From NCBI GenBank assembly GCA_900068845.1, contig CEFQ01000005.1:740475-804474 (forward strand): a DNA stretch of 64,000 nucleotides. Reading direction: 5' to 3'. Shown here piece by piece: positions 9,623-19,572 of the stretch. This stretch comes from Enterobacter ludwigii. Lineage in GTDB: Bacteria; Pseudomonadota; Gammaproteobacteria; Enterobacterales; Enterobacteriaceae. A program made the translations under genes and the position numbers. Numbering within the stretch: position 1 is the first letter of the stretch; each line of letters begins with the position of its first letter. The notes under the pieces are model-generated. The model did not search any database and had not been told where the DNA came from. It saw only the letters and a list, made by a program, of their open reading frames with translations.

Positions 9623-9642
9623 TCGGGTGCCGTAGCACCCGA
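9623..9642 (-). terminator. Hairpin between ahpC and ahpF (partial terminator)
   Basis: Stem TCGGGTGC / GCACCCGA with loop CGTA, about 30 bp after the ahpC stop and 22 bp before the ahpF ATG. On the minus strand it is followed by only TTTT, suggesting partial read-through, which would give more ahpC than ahpF mRNA. Confidence 0.6.
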
Positions 9643-9672
9643 TAGAGAAAGATCGAATGGCGTGATGTTGGC

Positions 9673-10236
9673 TTAGATTTTGCCAACCAGGTCCAGTGAT
9701 GGAGCCAGGGTTGCTTCGCCTTCTTTCCATTTTGCCGGGCAAACTTCACCTGGGTGAGAAGCAACGTACTGAGCTGCTTTCACTTTACGGATCAGGTCAG
9801 ATGCGTCACGGCCAATGCCTTCTGCGGTGATTTCGATCGCCTGGATGATGCCTTCCGGGTCAACGATGAAGGTACCGCGGTCTGCCAGACCTTCGTCTTC
9901 GCGCATGATTTCGAAGTTACGGGTCAGCGCGCCAGTTGGGTCACCGATCATCGCGTATTTGATTTTTGCGATGGTGTCAGAAGAACCGTGCCAGGCTTTG
10001 TGGGTAAAGTGCGTGTCGGTAGAAACAGAGTAGATATCTACACCCAGTTTCTGGAATTCTTCGTGATGGTCTGCAACGTCACCCAGTTCGGTTGGGCATA
10101 CGAAGGTGAAGTCAGCCGGGTAGAAGAAGAAAACACTCCATTTACCTTCAACGTCTTTCTCGGTGACTTCGATGAATTCGCCGTTTTTGAACGCTGCGTT
10201 TTTAAATGGTTTGATCTTGGTATTAATGATGGACAT
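9673..10236 (-). CDS. ahpC: Alkyl hydroperoxide reductase subunit C (peroxiredoxin)
   Basis: Typical 2-Cys peroxiredoxin, the cytoplasmic scavenger of hydrogen peroxide and organic hydroperoxides. The 187-residue length equals E. coli AhpC. Peroxidatic Cys47 is in FTFVCPTE and resolving Cys166 in GEVCPAKW; the GGLG-type and YF-type C-terminal features of sensitive peroxiredoxins are replaced by the enterobacterial ending. The ATG at 10236 has a GGAGG-type site (GGAGGTCACC). An OxyR-type site lies about 57-93 bp upstream. Confidence 0.97.
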   Translation of the reverse strand: MSIINTKIKPFKNAAFKNGEFIEVTEKDVEGKWSVFFFYPADFTFVCPTELGDVADHHEEFQKLGVDIYSVSTDTHFTHKAWHGSSDTIAKIKYAMIGDPTGALTRNFEIMREDEGLADRGTFIVDPEGIIQAIEITAEGIGRDASDLIRKVKAAQYVASHPGEVCPAKWKEGEATLAPSLDLVGKI

Positions 10237-10292
10237 GGTGACCTCCGTTAAAAGATGTGATGCAAGTTACAGAATTTTCGGGCCAACTTCTA

Positions 10293-10329
10293 ATATGCAG
10301 ACGTTATCAATCAGATAACTAAAAGCTAT
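10293..10329 (-). promoter_or_regulatory. OxyR-binding site upstream of ahpC
   Basis: On the minus strand four tetramers, ATAG, TTAT, ATAA and ATAT, are spaced as in the OxyR consensus (four ATAG/CTAT elements, 37 bp in all, 10-bp periodic). The first half (ATAGCTTTTAGTTAT) is the best match. Established knowledge: OxyR activates ahpCF on peroxide stress. The remainder of the 326-bp gap holds the ahpC promoter and the repeat at 10454-10529. Confidence 0.75.
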
Positions 10330-10453
10330 CAAAGCGCCGACGCCAGATTTCATGCGGCTCGCGGGGGCATTCTACACAAAAAGGCCCCGGTTCTGACAGG
10401 CTTTATCTTTTCAGGATGAAACTGCTACTTTAAGTAGCGTTGTTGCATGGATT

Positions 10454-10529
10454 TGTAGCGGCGCGATTAATCGCGCATCTTTAAGTCGGAACCAAACATC
10501 AACTGCGCGCAATAAATTGCGCCGCTACA
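10454..10529. repeat. Intergenic palindrome, TGTAGCGGCGC family
   Basis: Outer arms TGTAGCGGCGC and GCGCCGCTACA enclose two inner palindromes (GCGCGATTAATCGCGC and GCGCAATAAATTGCGC). The same outer arms occur in a shorter copy at 14444-14485. It ends 22 bp before the GGAG site of the acetyltransferase gene. Confidence 0.75.
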
Positions 10530-10562
10530 GCATCTGCCTACCTCACTAAATGGAGCTCTCAG

Positions 10563-11015
10563 TTGCAAATACGTTCTTTTGACGAAACCGATCGCCCTTT
10601 TCTGCGCACGCTGTATCTTGCCGCCCGTCGCCATAACTGGACGTGGCTGGATGGCGATGATTGGCAGTTAGAAGATTTCGATGCGGTGATTTTGGGCGAA
10701 ACCGTGCTGGTGGCCGAACAGGATGGGCATCGCGTGGGTTTTGCGGCGGTACTGGATAACGACAACTTCCTGCATAGCTTGTATGTTGATCCGGCTGCGC
10801 AAGGGCAAGGCGTGGGCAGCGCGCTGTTAGAAAAAGTGCAGTCGCGATTTAGCTCAACGGGCGCGCTGAAATGCCTGCAACAGAATCAGGCAGCTTTGGA
10901 TTTTTATCTCAAACACGGCTGGCGCCGTGAAGCGGTCGGAGAAGGCGAGCAGGGAAAATATGTGCTGATGCATTTTCCGCTGGCGTCTGGCACCAGCGGA
11001 AATGGGCGGCGTTAA
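10563..11015 (+). CDS. GNAT-family N-acetyltransferase
   Basis: A 150-residue single-domain acetyltransferase. The acetyl-CoA pyrophosphate loop is QGQGVGSAL (Q/RxxGxG/A) following the beta-4 strand LHSLYVDP, and the C-terminal segment AALDFYLKHGWRRE is the usual GNAT motif B. The substrate cannot be told. Start is TTG at 10563, supported by GGAG 7 nt upstream; no in-frame ATG is nearby. Its 3' end overlaps the 3' end of apbC by 4 bp on the opposite strand. Confidence 0.85.
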   Translation: MQIRSFDETDRPFLRTLYLAARRHNWTWLDGDDWQLEDFDAVILGETVLVAEQDGHRVGFAAVLDNDNFLHSLYVDPAAQGQGVGSALLEKVQSRFSSTGALKCLQQNQAALDFYLKHGWRREAVGEGEQGKYVLMHFPLASGTSGNGRR

Positions 11016-12124
11016 ACCGCGCGGAACGCGATGTCGCCCGGAATGATTTCACCCTGCCAATAGAGCTGCGCCGCGACGCGTCCAGCCAACTGACGATAGA
11101 GCGCGGTAAAATCACTGTCAGGACGGCGCACCACGGTCGGTTCGCCATCATCCAGATCTTCACGCAGCGTCATGTGCAGCGGCAGCTGCGCCAACAAGCG
11201 GGTGTTATAATCTTCCACCAGCTTCTGCGCGCCGCCGGTGCCGAAAATCGGCTCGTGGTGGCCGCACTGGCTACAGATGTGCATGCTCATGTTTTCCACC
11301 ACGCCCAATACCGGCACGCTGACTTTCTCGAACATCACCATCCCTTTACGTGCATCGATCAGCGCAATGTCCTGCGGCGTCGTCACCACCAATGCGCCGG
11401 TCACCGGCACGTTCTGCGCCAGCGTCAGCTGAATGTCGCCGGTGCCGGGCGGCATATCGAGGATCAGATAATCAAGATCCGGCCATAGGGTTTCATTGAG
11501 CAGTTGCATCAGGGCTTTGCTGGCCATCGGGCCGCGCCACACCATGGCGTTGTCATCGGTGACCAGATAACCAATCGAATTGGTTGCCAGCCCGTGCGCC
11601 ATGATCGGTGCCATATGCGTGCCATCGGGCGAGGTCGGACGCTGATTTTCGGTGCCGAGCATGTTGGGAATCGACGGGCCGTAAATATCCGCATCAAGAA
11701 TCCCCACGCGCGCCCCTTCGGCAATCAGCGCCAGCGCCATATTCACGGCGGTACTGGATTTACCCACGCCGCCTTTGCCGGAACTCACCGCGATGATGTT
11801 TTTCACGCCGGTGGCACCCGGATGATTTTTCACCCGTTTCAGCGTGGCAATGTCATGGCGCAAGCGCCAGTCAATGGCGCTGGCTTCGGTCAGACGCAGC
11901 AATTCGGCGCTGGTTTGCGCTTTCAACTCTTCAAAGGCGCTGGCCCACGCGAACGGCATGATCAGCTCGATATGTAACTTGTCATCCAGCAGCGCCACGT
12001 GGCGCAAGGCTTTCAGCGTAGTGAGGTTGTGTTGCAGCGTCGGATGTTCAAAGTCACTCAGCACGCCGATAACCAATGCACGCAGCGCTTCAGGTGAATG
12101 ATGTTGCTGGGATTGTGAAGTCAT
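11012..12124 (-). CDS. apbC: Iron-sulfur cluster carrier protein ApbC/Mrp
   Basis: MinD/Mrp-type P-loop ATPase that binds and transfers Fe-S clusters. The N-terminal domain (about 1-100, DUF59/MIP18-like) is followed by the deviant Walker A SSGKGGVGKSS, Walker B-like LDMPPGTGD, and the cluster-binding pair CSQCG. The ending YWQGEIIPGDIAFRAV matches E. coli Mrp. Start at ATG 12124 (MTSQSQQ, 370 residues) follows AAGGAG at 5-nt spacing; an upstream ATG pair gives 8 extra residues without a ribosome site. It is divergent from metG, as in E. coli. Confidence 0.95.
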   Translation of the reverse strand: MTSQSQQHHSPEALRALVIGVLSDFEHPTLQHNLTTLKALRHVALLDDKLHIELIMPFAWASAFEELKAQTSAELLRLTEASAIDWRLRHDIATLKRVKNHPGATGVKNIIAVSSGKGGVGKSSTAVNMALALIAEGARVGILDADIYGPSIPNMLGTENQRPTSPDGTHMAPIMAHGLATNSIGYLVTDDNAMVWRGPMASKALMQLLNETLWPDLDYLILDMPPGTGDIQLTLAQNVPVTGALVVTTPQDIALIDARKGMVMFEKVSVPVLGVVENMSMHICSQCGHHEPIFGTGGAQKLVEDYNTRLLAQLPLHMTLREDLDDGEPTVVRRPDSDFTALYRQLAGRVAAQLYWQGEIIPGDIAFRAV

Positions 12125-12285
12125 CCCTACTCCTTGTTTTTTCATCACGCCAGAATGCGGCGGTGTCTGTTCAATAATATCAGATAGGCGCTAAAAGTGA
12201 CGCGGATGTCCTGCTGTGTTTACGTCAGAGGGTGCTTCGGTTAACATCAATCCCCGATTTTTTACTCACGGAACGCTACGCAATC

Positions 12286-14319
12286 ATGACTCAAGTCGCT
12301 AAAAAAATTCTGGTAACGTGCGCACTGCCGTACGCAAACGGTTCAATCCATCTCGGTCACATGCTTGAACATATTCAGGCTGACATTTGGGTCCGTTACC
12401 AGCGAATGCGTGGCAACCAGGTTCACTTCATCTGTGCGGACGACGCCCACGGTACGCCAATCATGCTGAAAGCGCAGCAGTTGGGGATTGCGCCGGAGCA
12501 GATGATCGCCGAGATGAAGCAGGAGCACGAAACCGATTTCGCTGGCTTCAACATCGGCTATGACAACTATCACTCGACCCACAGCGATGAAAACCGTCAG
12601 CTGTCCGAGCTGATTTATGGTCGTCTGAAAGAGAACGGTTTCATTAAGAACCGCACCATTTCGCAGCTGTACGATCCTGAGAAAGGCATGTTCCTGCCGG
12701 ACCGTTTTGTCAAAGGCACCTGCCCGAAATGTAAGTCACCGGATCAGTATGGCGACAACTGCGAAGTGTGCAGCGCGACCTATAGCCCAACCGAGCTGAT
12801 CGATCCGAAATCCGTAGTTTCTGGCGCGACGCCGGTGTTGCGCGATTCCGAGCACTTCTTCTTTGATCTGCCGTCCTTCAGCGCGATGCTGCAGGCGTGG
12901 ACGCGCTCAGGTGCGCTGCAGGAGCAAGTGGCGAATAAGATGCAAGAGTGGTTCGAGTCTGGCTTGCAGCAGTGGGATATCTCACGCGATGCGCCTTACT
13001 TCGGCTTCGAAATTCCTGGTGCACCGGGCAAATACTTCTACGTCTGGCTGGATGCGCCAATCGGCTACATGGGTTCATTCAAAAACCTGTGCGACAAGCG
13101 CGGCAACATCGATTTTGACGAGTTCTGGAAAAAAGATTCGACGACCGAGCTGTATCACTTCATCGGTAAAGACATCGTCTATTTCCACAGCCTGTTCTGG
13201 CCAGCGATGCTGGAAGGCAGCAACTTCCGCAAACCCAGTAACCTGTTCGTGCACGGTTATGTGACGGTGAACGGCGCGAAGATGTCCAAATCGCGCGGCA
13301 CCTTTATTAAAGCCAGCACCTGGTTGCAGCATCTGGATGCCGACAGCCTGCGTTACTACTACGCGGCCAAACTCTCTTCGCGCATCGACGACATCGACCT
13401 GAATCTGGAAGATTTCGTACAGCGCGTGAATGCGGACGTGGTGAACAAAGTGGTGAATCTGGCATCCCGTAACGCGGGCTTCCTGACTAAACGCTTTGGT
13501 GGCAAATTGGCCAGCGAACTGGCCGATCCGGCGCTTTATCAAACCTTTGTTGATGCGTCCGAGAAGATCGGTGAAGCCTGGGCCAGCCGCGAATATAACC
13601 GTGCGATCCGTGAAATTATGGCGCTGGCCGATCTGGCTAACCGCTATGTCGATGAGCAGGCACCTTGGGTGGTGGCGAAGCAAGAAGGCCGTGATGCCGA
13701 TCTGCAAGCAATTTGCTCAATGGGCATCAACCTGTTCCGCGTATTGATGACCTGGCTGAAGCCGGTATTGCCATCGCTGACCGAACGTACTGAAGCCTTC
13801 CTGCAAAGCGAGCTGAGCTGGGATGCGATTGCGCAACCGCTGCTGGATCATGAAGTAGCACCGTTCAAAGCGCTGTATGGCCGTATCGAAATGGCCAAGG
13901 TTGAGGCACTGGTTGAGGCGTCGAAAGAGGACGCAGCGGCGGCCAACAAGCCTGCTGCAACCGGTCCGCTGGCCGATGCACCGATTGGCGACACCATCAC
14001 CATCGATGATTTTGCCAAAGTCGATATGCGTGTGGCGCTGATTGAGAAAGCCGAGCTGGTGGAAGGCTCCGACAAGCTGCTGCGTCTGGAGCTGGATGTG
14101 GGCGGCGAGAAACGTCAGATTTTCTCAGGCATTCGCGCAGCCTATCCGGATCCATCCGTGCTGGTCGGCAAGATGACCATCATCGTTGCTAACCTCGCGC
14201 CGCGTAAAATGCGCTTCGGTATTTCAGAAGGCATGGTGCTGTCAGCGGGGCCGGGCGGTAAAGACCTGTTTGTGCTGTCCGTTGATAGCGGCGCAGTGCC
14301 GGGTATGCCGGTTAAGTAA
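12286..14319 (+). CDS. metG: Methionyl-tRNA synthetase
   Basis: Charges tRNA-Met in the cytoplasm. The 677-residue product equals the usual enterobacterial length. Features: class I HIGH variant HLGH (22-25), zinc-knuckle cysteines in CPKC and CEVC (about 146-162), KMSKS at 332-336, anticodon-binding helical domain, and a C-terminal EMAP/Arc1-like tRNA-binding domain ([14 protein letters not shown] to the end). ATG at 12286 ([19 protein letters not shown]) matches E. coli; a TTG 18 codons earlier is not needed. A strong terminator follows. Confidence 0.98.
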   Translation: MTQVAKKILVTCALPYANGSIHLGHMLEHIQADIWVRYQRMRGNQVHFICADDAHGTPIMLKAQQLGIAPEQMIAEMKQEHETDFAGFNIGYDNYHSTHSDENRQLSELIYGRLKENGFIKNRTISQLYDPEKGMFLPDRFVKGTCPKCKSPDQYGDNCEVCSATYSPTELIDPKSVVSGATPVLRDSEHFFFDLPSFSAMLQAWTRSGALQEQVANKMQEWFESGLQQWDISRDAPYFGFEIPGAPGKYFYVWLDAPIGYMGSFKNLCDKRGNIDFDEFWKKDSTTELYHFIGKDIVYFHSLFWPAMLEGSNFRKPSNLFVHGYVTVNGAKMSKSRGTFIKASTWLQHLDADSLRYYYAAKLSSRIDDIDLNLEDFVQRVNADVVNKVVNLASRNAGFLTKRFGGKLASELADPALYQTFVDASEKIGEAWASREYNRAIREIMALADLANRYVDEQAPWVVAKQEGRDADLQAICSMGINLFRVLMTWLKPVLPSLTERTEAFLQSELSWDAIAQPLLDHEVAPFKALYGRIEMAKVEALVEASKEDAAAANKPAATGPLADAPIGDTITIDDFAKVDMRVALIEKAELVEGSDKLLRLELDVGGEKRQIFSGIRAAYPDPSVLVGKMTIIVANLAPRKMRFGISEGMVLSAGPGGKDLFVLSVDSGAVPGMPVK

Positions 14320-14325
14320 GCTAAC

Positions 14326-14349
14326 AAGCCGCCTGAGGGCGGCTTTTTT
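14326..14349 (+). terminator. Intrinsic terminator of metG
   Basis: Stem AAGCCGCC / GGCGGCTT with loop TGAG, followed by a run of six T residues, starting 7 bp after the metG stop. Confidence 0.92.
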
Positions 14350-14370
14350 GTGCCCATGGATCCGGCGCAT

Positions 14371-14544
14371 TGTAGGGTCGCTATTTAAGGCGCAATGCTT
14401 GTCAGTTAAGAGAAGAACACGCTAATTACCGAGCGCTAGACATTGTAGCGGCGCAATTCATTGCGCGATAAATCGCGCCGCTACAGAATGTGCAGTGTTT
14501 GATGTGGTGCTTGGCTGTTCGGCATTACGCCATTCATGGCGACC
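14371..14544. repeat. Cluster of intergenic palindromes between metG and yohJ
   Basis: Three elements: a degenerate GTAGGGTCGCTATTTAAGGCG unit (about 14372-14392), a 42-bp palindrome at 14444-14485 with outer arms TGTAGCGGCGC / GCGCCGCTACA and inner GCGCAATTCATTGCGC, and ACGCCATTCATGGCGACC (to about 14544). They account for most of the 304-bp gap; no ORF is supported there. Confidence 0.7.
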
Positions 14545-14623
14545 AGGTTAGACATTCTTGTGATCGCTAGCACGCTATTGGCTTAATGCGTATGATAAAG
14601 CGCTACGAAAACAGGAGCCTGAC

Positions 14624-15010
14624 ATGCCTGCCGTTCTCTCTGCTTGTTGGCGCTATGTACGCGCCTTCGCCATTATTTATGCGGCGCTGTACGCCGGTAT
14701 TGGGATATCTTCCCTGCTTCCGATTACGATTCCCGGCAGCATCATCGGCATGCTGCTGCTGTTCCTGCTGCTGGCGCTGCACATTCTGCCGGTTGAATGG
14801 GTGAAACCTGGATGCCATTTGCTGATTCGCTATATGGCGCTGCTGTTTGTTCCGATCAGCGTCGGCGTGATGAGCTATACCGATATTCTCACCGCCCAGT
14901 TCGGGCCGATTGTGGTGTCCTGCATTGTCAGTACCTTTATGGTGCTGCTGATTGTCGCTCTCAGTGCGGAAAGATTACAGCGCCCGCGGGAGGAAAAACC
15001 GCATGATTGA
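14624..15010 (+). CDS. yohJ: CidA/LrgA-family membrane protein YohJ
   Basis: Inner-membrane protein of 128 residues with about four hydrophobic helices; [18 protein letters not shown] and [15 protein letters not shown] are hallmarks of the LrgA/CidA holin-like family. E. coli YohJ is 132 residues. Start ATG has AGGAG 7-8 nt upstream. The stop overlaps the yohK start by 8 bp. YohJ-YohK correspond to LrgA-LrgB, implicated in murein-hydrolase control or small-metabolite export; the exact role in enterobacteria is not settled. Confidence 0.92.
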   Translation: MPAVLSACWRYVRAFAIIYAALYAGIGISSLLPITIPGSIIGMLLLFLLLALHILPVEWVKPGCHLLIRYMALLFVPISVGVMSYTDILTAQFGPIVVSCIVSTFMVLLIVALSAERLQRPREEKPHD

Positions 15011-15695
15011 TGCCTGGTGGTCGCTGCCGTTGACCGTGTTCGCCTATTTCCTGGCGCGTAAACTGGCGGCAAAAATCAATATCTCCATCGTGAATCCATT
15101 GCTGGTGGCGATGGCAATTGTCATCCCCATTTTGCTGCTAACCAACCTGCCTTATACGCGCTATTTTGCTGGCAGCAGCCTGCTCAATCAGTTGCTGCAA
15201 CCGGCGGTTGTCGCGCTGGCATTGCCGCTGTACGAGCAGATGCATCAGATTCGCGCGCGCTGGAAAACCATCATCAGCGTCTGTTTCATCGGCAGCATCA
15301 CGGCGATGGTGTCGGGCACCGCGATAGCGCTGTGGATGGGGGCAACGCCGGAAATCGCCGCCACCATTATGCCGAAATCCGTCACTACGCCGATTGCGAT
15401 GGCAGTCTCCGCATCGCTGCACGGTATTCCCGCCATCAGCGCCATCTGCGTGTTAATCGCTGGCGTGCTGGGCGCAGTGTTCGGCCATATGCTGCTCAAT
15501 CTGTTTAAGGTGAATAACAAATCTTCGCGCGGATTGGCGATTGGCAATGCCTCACACGCGTTAGGCACCGCGCGCGCAGCCGAGATCGATTATCAGGAAG
15601 GCGCATTCAGCTCACTGGCTCTGGTCATTTGCGGCATCATCACCTCGTTGCTGGCACCGTTCCTTTTTCCACTGTTAATGCATTGGTGGGGCTGA
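15003..15695 (+). CDS. yohK: CidB/LrgB-family membrane protein YohK
   Basis: Inner-membrane protein of 230 residues with multiple hydrophobic helices and the LrgB signature [13 protein letters not shown] followed by [17 protein letters not shown] is also conserved. Start at ATG 15003 ([11 protein letters not shown]) within the end of yohJ, with GGAGG-like GGGAGG upstream; the longer frame from 14952 lies inside yohJ and is not supported. Forms a translationally coupled pair with yohJ and probably a complex. Confidence 0.93.
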   Translation: MIDAWWSLPLTVFAYFLARKLAAKINISIVNPLLVAMAIVIPILLLTNLPYTRYFAGSSLLNQLLQPAVVALALPLYEQMHQIRARWKTIISVCFIGSITAMVSGTAIALWMGATPEIAATIMPKSVTTPIAMAVSASLHGIPAISAICVLIAGVLGAVFGHMLLNLFKVNNKSSRGLAIGNASHALGTARAAEIDYQEGAFSSLALVICGIITSLLAPFLFPLLMHWWG

Positions 15696-15698
15696 AAC

Positions 15699-15716
15699 TT
15701 GCGAGAGATCTCGCAA
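15699..15716. promoter_or_regulatory. Palindrome TTGCGA-N6-TCGCAA, CRP-S-like site upstream of cdd
   Basis: Perfect palindrome TTGCGAGAGATCTCGCAA. Core TGCGA-N6-TCGCA is the CRP pattern with C for T at the third position in both arms. Its centre (15707.5) is exactly 50 bp from the centre of a second CRP-like site at 15750-15765, the geometry known for the two CRP sites of E. coli cdd that flank the CytR operator. Confidence 0.55.
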
Positions 15717-15749
15717 AGTTGAAACAACCAAATCAGCTTACATTGTCAG

Positions 15750-15765
15750 AGCGACTTGGATCACA
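15750..15765 (+). promoter_or_regulatory. CRP-like half site and -10 region of cdd
   Basis: AGCGA-N6-TCACA: the right arm is a perfect CRP half, the left is degenerate. TATAAA follows at 15766-15771, too close for a CRP site at -41.5 to that -10, so the actual -10 may be further down. Confidence 0.4.
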
Positions 15766-15819
15766 TATAAAACGTCAGGCGGCGCATCGCCGCTAACGCG
15801 TAACTGAGGCCATCACATC

Positions 15820-16716
15820 ATGCATTCACGATTCCTTACTGCTTTTTCCGCCCTGCCCGCCGCGCTGCAAGCGGCGATTCAGCCGCTGATGGATGCGCCG
15901 GATTTCCACGGCGTGTTGCGTCCGCAGGATGTCGCACAACTGAAACAGCTTACCGGTCTGGATGATGATGGGCTGGCGTTGGAACTGCTGCCGCTGGCGG
16001 CAAGCTGCGCGGTGGCAACCGTATCGAATTTTAATGTCGGCGCGATTTCGCGCGGCGTCAGCGGTCATTGGTACTTCGGCGCCAACATGGAGTTCCTGCA
16101 CACGCCGCTGCAGCAGACGGTCCATGCTGAGCAAAGTGCCATTACCCATGCATGGTTGTGCGGAGAAGAGAAACTGGCGGCGATTACCGTCAACTACACG
16201 CCGTGCGGACATTGCCGTCAGTTTATGAACGAGCTGAACAGCGGCACGGCGATTCGCATCAGCCTGCCGGGACGCGCCGTTAGCACGCTGGGCGACTATC
16301 TGCCGGATGCGTTTGGTCCAGCCGATTTGAATATAACCGAGCGCTTGCTGACGCCGGTCGATCATGGTTTTGCTGTTGAAGGCGATGCGTTGCAACAGGC
16401 CGCCATTGCCGCCGCCAATCACAGTCATGCACCTTATAGTCAAAGTTACTGCGGCGTGGCGCTGCGCAGCCAAAGCGGCAGCATCTTTACCGGTCGCTAT
16501 GCAGAGAATGCCGCCTTCAACCCAAGCTTGCCACCGTTACAAGCCGCACTGATTTTGATGAACATGAGCAACGAAGCGCTGGACACTATTCAGCAAGCGG
16601 TTTTGGCGGAATGTCATGGCAGTACGCTGAGCCAGCTGGATGCCACGCGCGCTACGCTTGCGGCGTTGGGATGTGAGGATTTCTCACTTACTTTAGTTTC
16701 GAAAACATCAGTTTAG
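15820..16716 (+). CDS. cdd: Cytidine deaminase
   Basis: Zinc enzyme that deaminates cytidine and deoxycytidine in pyrimidine salvage. The 298-residue length fits the long enterobacterial form (E. coli 294), with an active N-terminal domain and an inactive C-terminal pseudo-domain. Catalytic HAE (His102, Glu104) and PCGHC zinc cysteines (Cys129, Cys132) are intact and at the same numbers as in E. coli. yohJ-yohK-cdd is the E. coli order. Two CRP-type sites lie upstream, fitting CRP/CytR control. Confidence 0.96.
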   Translation: MHSRFLTAFSALPAALQAAIQPLMDAPDFHGVLRPQDVAQLKQLTGLDDDGLALELLPLAASCAVATVSNFNVGAISRGVSGHWYFGANMEFLHTPLQQTVHAEQSAITHAWLCGEEKLAAITVNYTPCGHCRQFMNELNSGTAIRISLPGRAVSTLGDYLPDAFGPADLNITERLLTPVDHGFAVEGDALQQAAIAAANHSHAPYSQSYCGVALRSQSGSIFTGRYAENAAFNPSLPPLQAALILMNMSNEALDTIQQAVLAECHGSTLSQLDATRATLAALGCEDFSLTLVSKTSV

Positions 16717-16876
16717 TGATCCTTTTACCGCTTTTGTGACCTTCTGTTAACAAAAGCTGTACATCTGCAGGAATTTTCATAGGATCGGGCGCCAGAACCT
16801 CTTCACTTCAAGATGGACTGGCGTTACCTTTTCCCGGCGATACGTCAGAAAACACTGCAACCGGAGCAAGCACTGC

Positions 16877-18574
16877 ATGGAACTCGACTACGAAAGTAAA
16901 CGCCCGCTGTATATTCCTTATGCGGGTCCGATCCTGCTGGAATTTCCGCTGTTGAATAAAGGCAGCGCCTTCACCCTCGAAGAACGTAACGAATTCAACC
17001 TCAACGGCCTGTTACCGGAAGCGGTAGAGACCATTGAAGAGCAGGCCGAACGTGCCTGGCGCCAGTTCCTGGATTTCAAAAACAATAACGACAAGCATGT
17101 CTATCTGCGCAACATCCAGGATACCAACGAAACCCTGTTCTACCGCCTGCTCGACAATCATCTGGAAGAGATGATGCCGATCATCTATACCCCAACAGTT
17201 GGCGCGGCGTGTGAACACTTCTCAGAAATCTACCGTCGCGCGCGCGGCGTGTTCATCTCTTACAACAACCGCGACCGTATTGAAGACATGCTGCAGAATG
17301 CCACCAAGCAGAATGTGAAAGTGATCGTAGTTACCGATGGCGAGCGTATTCTTGGCCTCGGCGACTTAGGCATCGGTGGCATGGGCATCCCAATCGGTAA
17401 ACTGTCGTTGTATACCGCGTGTGGTGGCATCAGCCCGGCTTACACCCTGCCCGTGGTGCTGGATGTCGGCACCAACAACCAGCAGCTGCTGAACGACCCG
17501 CTCTACATGGGCTGGCGTCATCCGCGTATTACCGGCGAAGAGTACGAAGCGTTCGTTAACGAGTTCATCCAGGCAGTGAACCGTCGCTGGCCGAACGTGC
17601 TGTTGCAGTTCGAGGACTTCGCGCAGAAAAACGCCATGCCGCTGCTGGAACGTTATCGCGATGAGATTTGCTGCTTCAATGATGATATTCAAGGCACCGC
17701 CGCGGTGACCGTCGGCACCCTGATCGCCGCTAGCCGCGCCGCCGGCAGCCGCCTGTGCGAACAGAAAGTGGTGTTCCTCGGTGCCGGTTCTGCCGGTTGC
17801 GGTATCGCCGAGCAGATCATCGCGCAGATGAAGTCGGAAGGGTTGAGCGATGATGAAGCACGTGGCCGCGTGATGATGGTGGACCGATTTGGTCTGCTGA
17901 CCGACAAACTGCCGAACCTGCTCAATTTCCAGAGCAAGCTGGTGCAGAAGAGCGAAAACTTAAAAGATTGGGACACCAGTAGCGACTCAATTTCTCTGCT
18001 CGACGTGGTGCGCAACGCCAAGCCGGATATTCTGATTGGCGTATCAGGTCAACCTGGCCTGTTCACCGAAGAGATTATTCGCGAGATGCACAAGCACACC
18101 AAGCGTCCAATCGTTATGCCGCTGTCGAACCCGACTTCACGCGTTGAAGCGACGCCAGCCGATATCATCGCCTGGACCGATGGCGCCGCGCTGGTTGCCA
18201 CCGGCAGCCCGTTCTCGCCGGTGACCTGGAAGGGGAAAACCTATCCGATCGCCCAGTGCAACAACTCGTATATCTTCCCTGGCATTGGTTTGGGTGTCAT
18301 CGCTGCAGGCGCGAGTCGCGTAACAGATTCGATGCTGATGACGGCCAGCCGTGCCCTGGCCGACTGCTCACCGCTGGTCAATGATGGCGAAGGCCCGGTT
18401 CTGCCGGAAATCAAAGACATTCAGGGTGTTTCAAAACTGATTGCCATCGAAGTGGGCAAAGCGGCCCAACTGGCTGGCGTGGCGGTGGTCACTTCTGAAG
18501 ATGTGTTGTCGAAAGCCGTCAGCAACAACTTCTGGCTGCCGCAGTATCGTCACTATCGTCGTACTTCGATCTGA
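16877..18574 (+). CDS. maeA: NAD-dependent malic enzyme MaeA (SfcA)
   Basis: Oxidatively decarboxylates malate to pyruvate with NAD. The 565-residue length equals E. coli MaeA. Motifs: [10 protein letters not shown], the malic-enzyme signature [15 protein letters not shown] fold [17 protein letters not shown], and the [10 protein letters not shown] segment; the end YRRTSI is identical to E. coli. GGAG lies 10 nt before the ATG. In E. coli maeA is at another locus; its place between cdd and sanA is a lineage difference. Confidence 0.96.
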   Translation: MELDYESKRPLYIPYAGPILLEFPLLNKGSAFTLEERNEFNLNGLLPEAVETIEEQAERAWRQFLDFKNNNDKHVYLRNIQDTNETLFYRLLDNHLEEMMPIIYTPTVGAACEHFSEIYRRARGVFISYNNRDRIEDMLQNATKQNVKVIVVTDGERILGLGDLGIGGMGIPIGKLSLYTACGGISPAYTLPVVLDVGTNNQQLLNDPLYMGWRHPRITGEEYEAFVNEFIQAVNRRWPNVLLQFEDFAQKNAMPLLERYRDEICCFNDDIQGTAAVTVGTLIAASRAAGSRLCEQKVVFLGAGSAGCGIAEQIIAQMKSEGLSDDEARGRVMMVDRFGLLTDKLPNLLNFQSKLVQKSENLKDWDTSSDSISLLDVVRNAKPDILIGVSGQPGLFTEEIIREMHKHTKRPIVMPLSNPTSRVEATPADIIAWTDGAALVATGSPFSPVTWKGKTYPIAQCNNSYIFPGIGLGVIAAGASRVTDSMLMTASRALADCSPLVNDGEGPVLPEIKDIQGVSKLIAIEVGKAAQLAGVAVVTSEDVLSKAVSNNFWLPQYRHYRRTSI

Positions 18575-18580
18575 TTCACC

Positions 18581-18700
18581 TACCCTAAATAATTCGAGCT
18601 GCGGAAGGCGGCAAGTGGTTCATCCCCGGGAGCTTACTCAAGTAAGTGACTGGGGTGAATGCACGCAGCCAACGCACCTGTAGCTTGAAGTATGCCGGTA
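18581..18700. repeat. ERIC element (enterobacterial repetitive intergenic consensus)
   Basis: About 120 bp, palindromic, in the maeA-sanA gap. It starts TACCCTAAATAATTCGAGC, has the ERIC core ATCCCCGGGAGCTTACTCA and AAGTAAGTGACTGGGGTGA, and ends CTGTAGCTTGAAGTATGCC. The rest of the 237-bp gap before sanA shows nothing definite. Confidence 0.9.
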
Positions 18701-18769
18701 GATCCGGCCATGCTTAAAAATCCAGCGCATAATTGCCCTTAGCTTGCTTCCCTCGCTCGCCTCAAGTAG

Positions 18770-19530
<761 letters not shown>

Positions 19531-19531
<1 letters not shown>

Positions 19532-19563
19532 AAAGGGTCGCAAGCATGCGACCCTTTTTTTGC
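19531..19563. terminator. Bidirectional intrinsic terminator between sanA and mglC
   Basis: Stem AAAAGGGTCGCA / TGCGACCCTTTT with loop AGCA, T-run on the plus strand and the complementary A-run giving a T-run on the minus strand, so it can end both convergent operons. Confidence 0.9.
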
Positions 19564-19572
19564 GGCTGTTTA

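Noticed and set aside
13075..13707. 210-codon open frame antisense to metG
   Set aside because: Antisense shadow of metG; product has low-complexity composition and no family match that I know.
16732..16765. Inverted repeat GCTTTTGT / ACAAAAGC after cdd
   Set aside because: 12-nt loop, AT-rich stem and no T-run; too weak to call a terminator.
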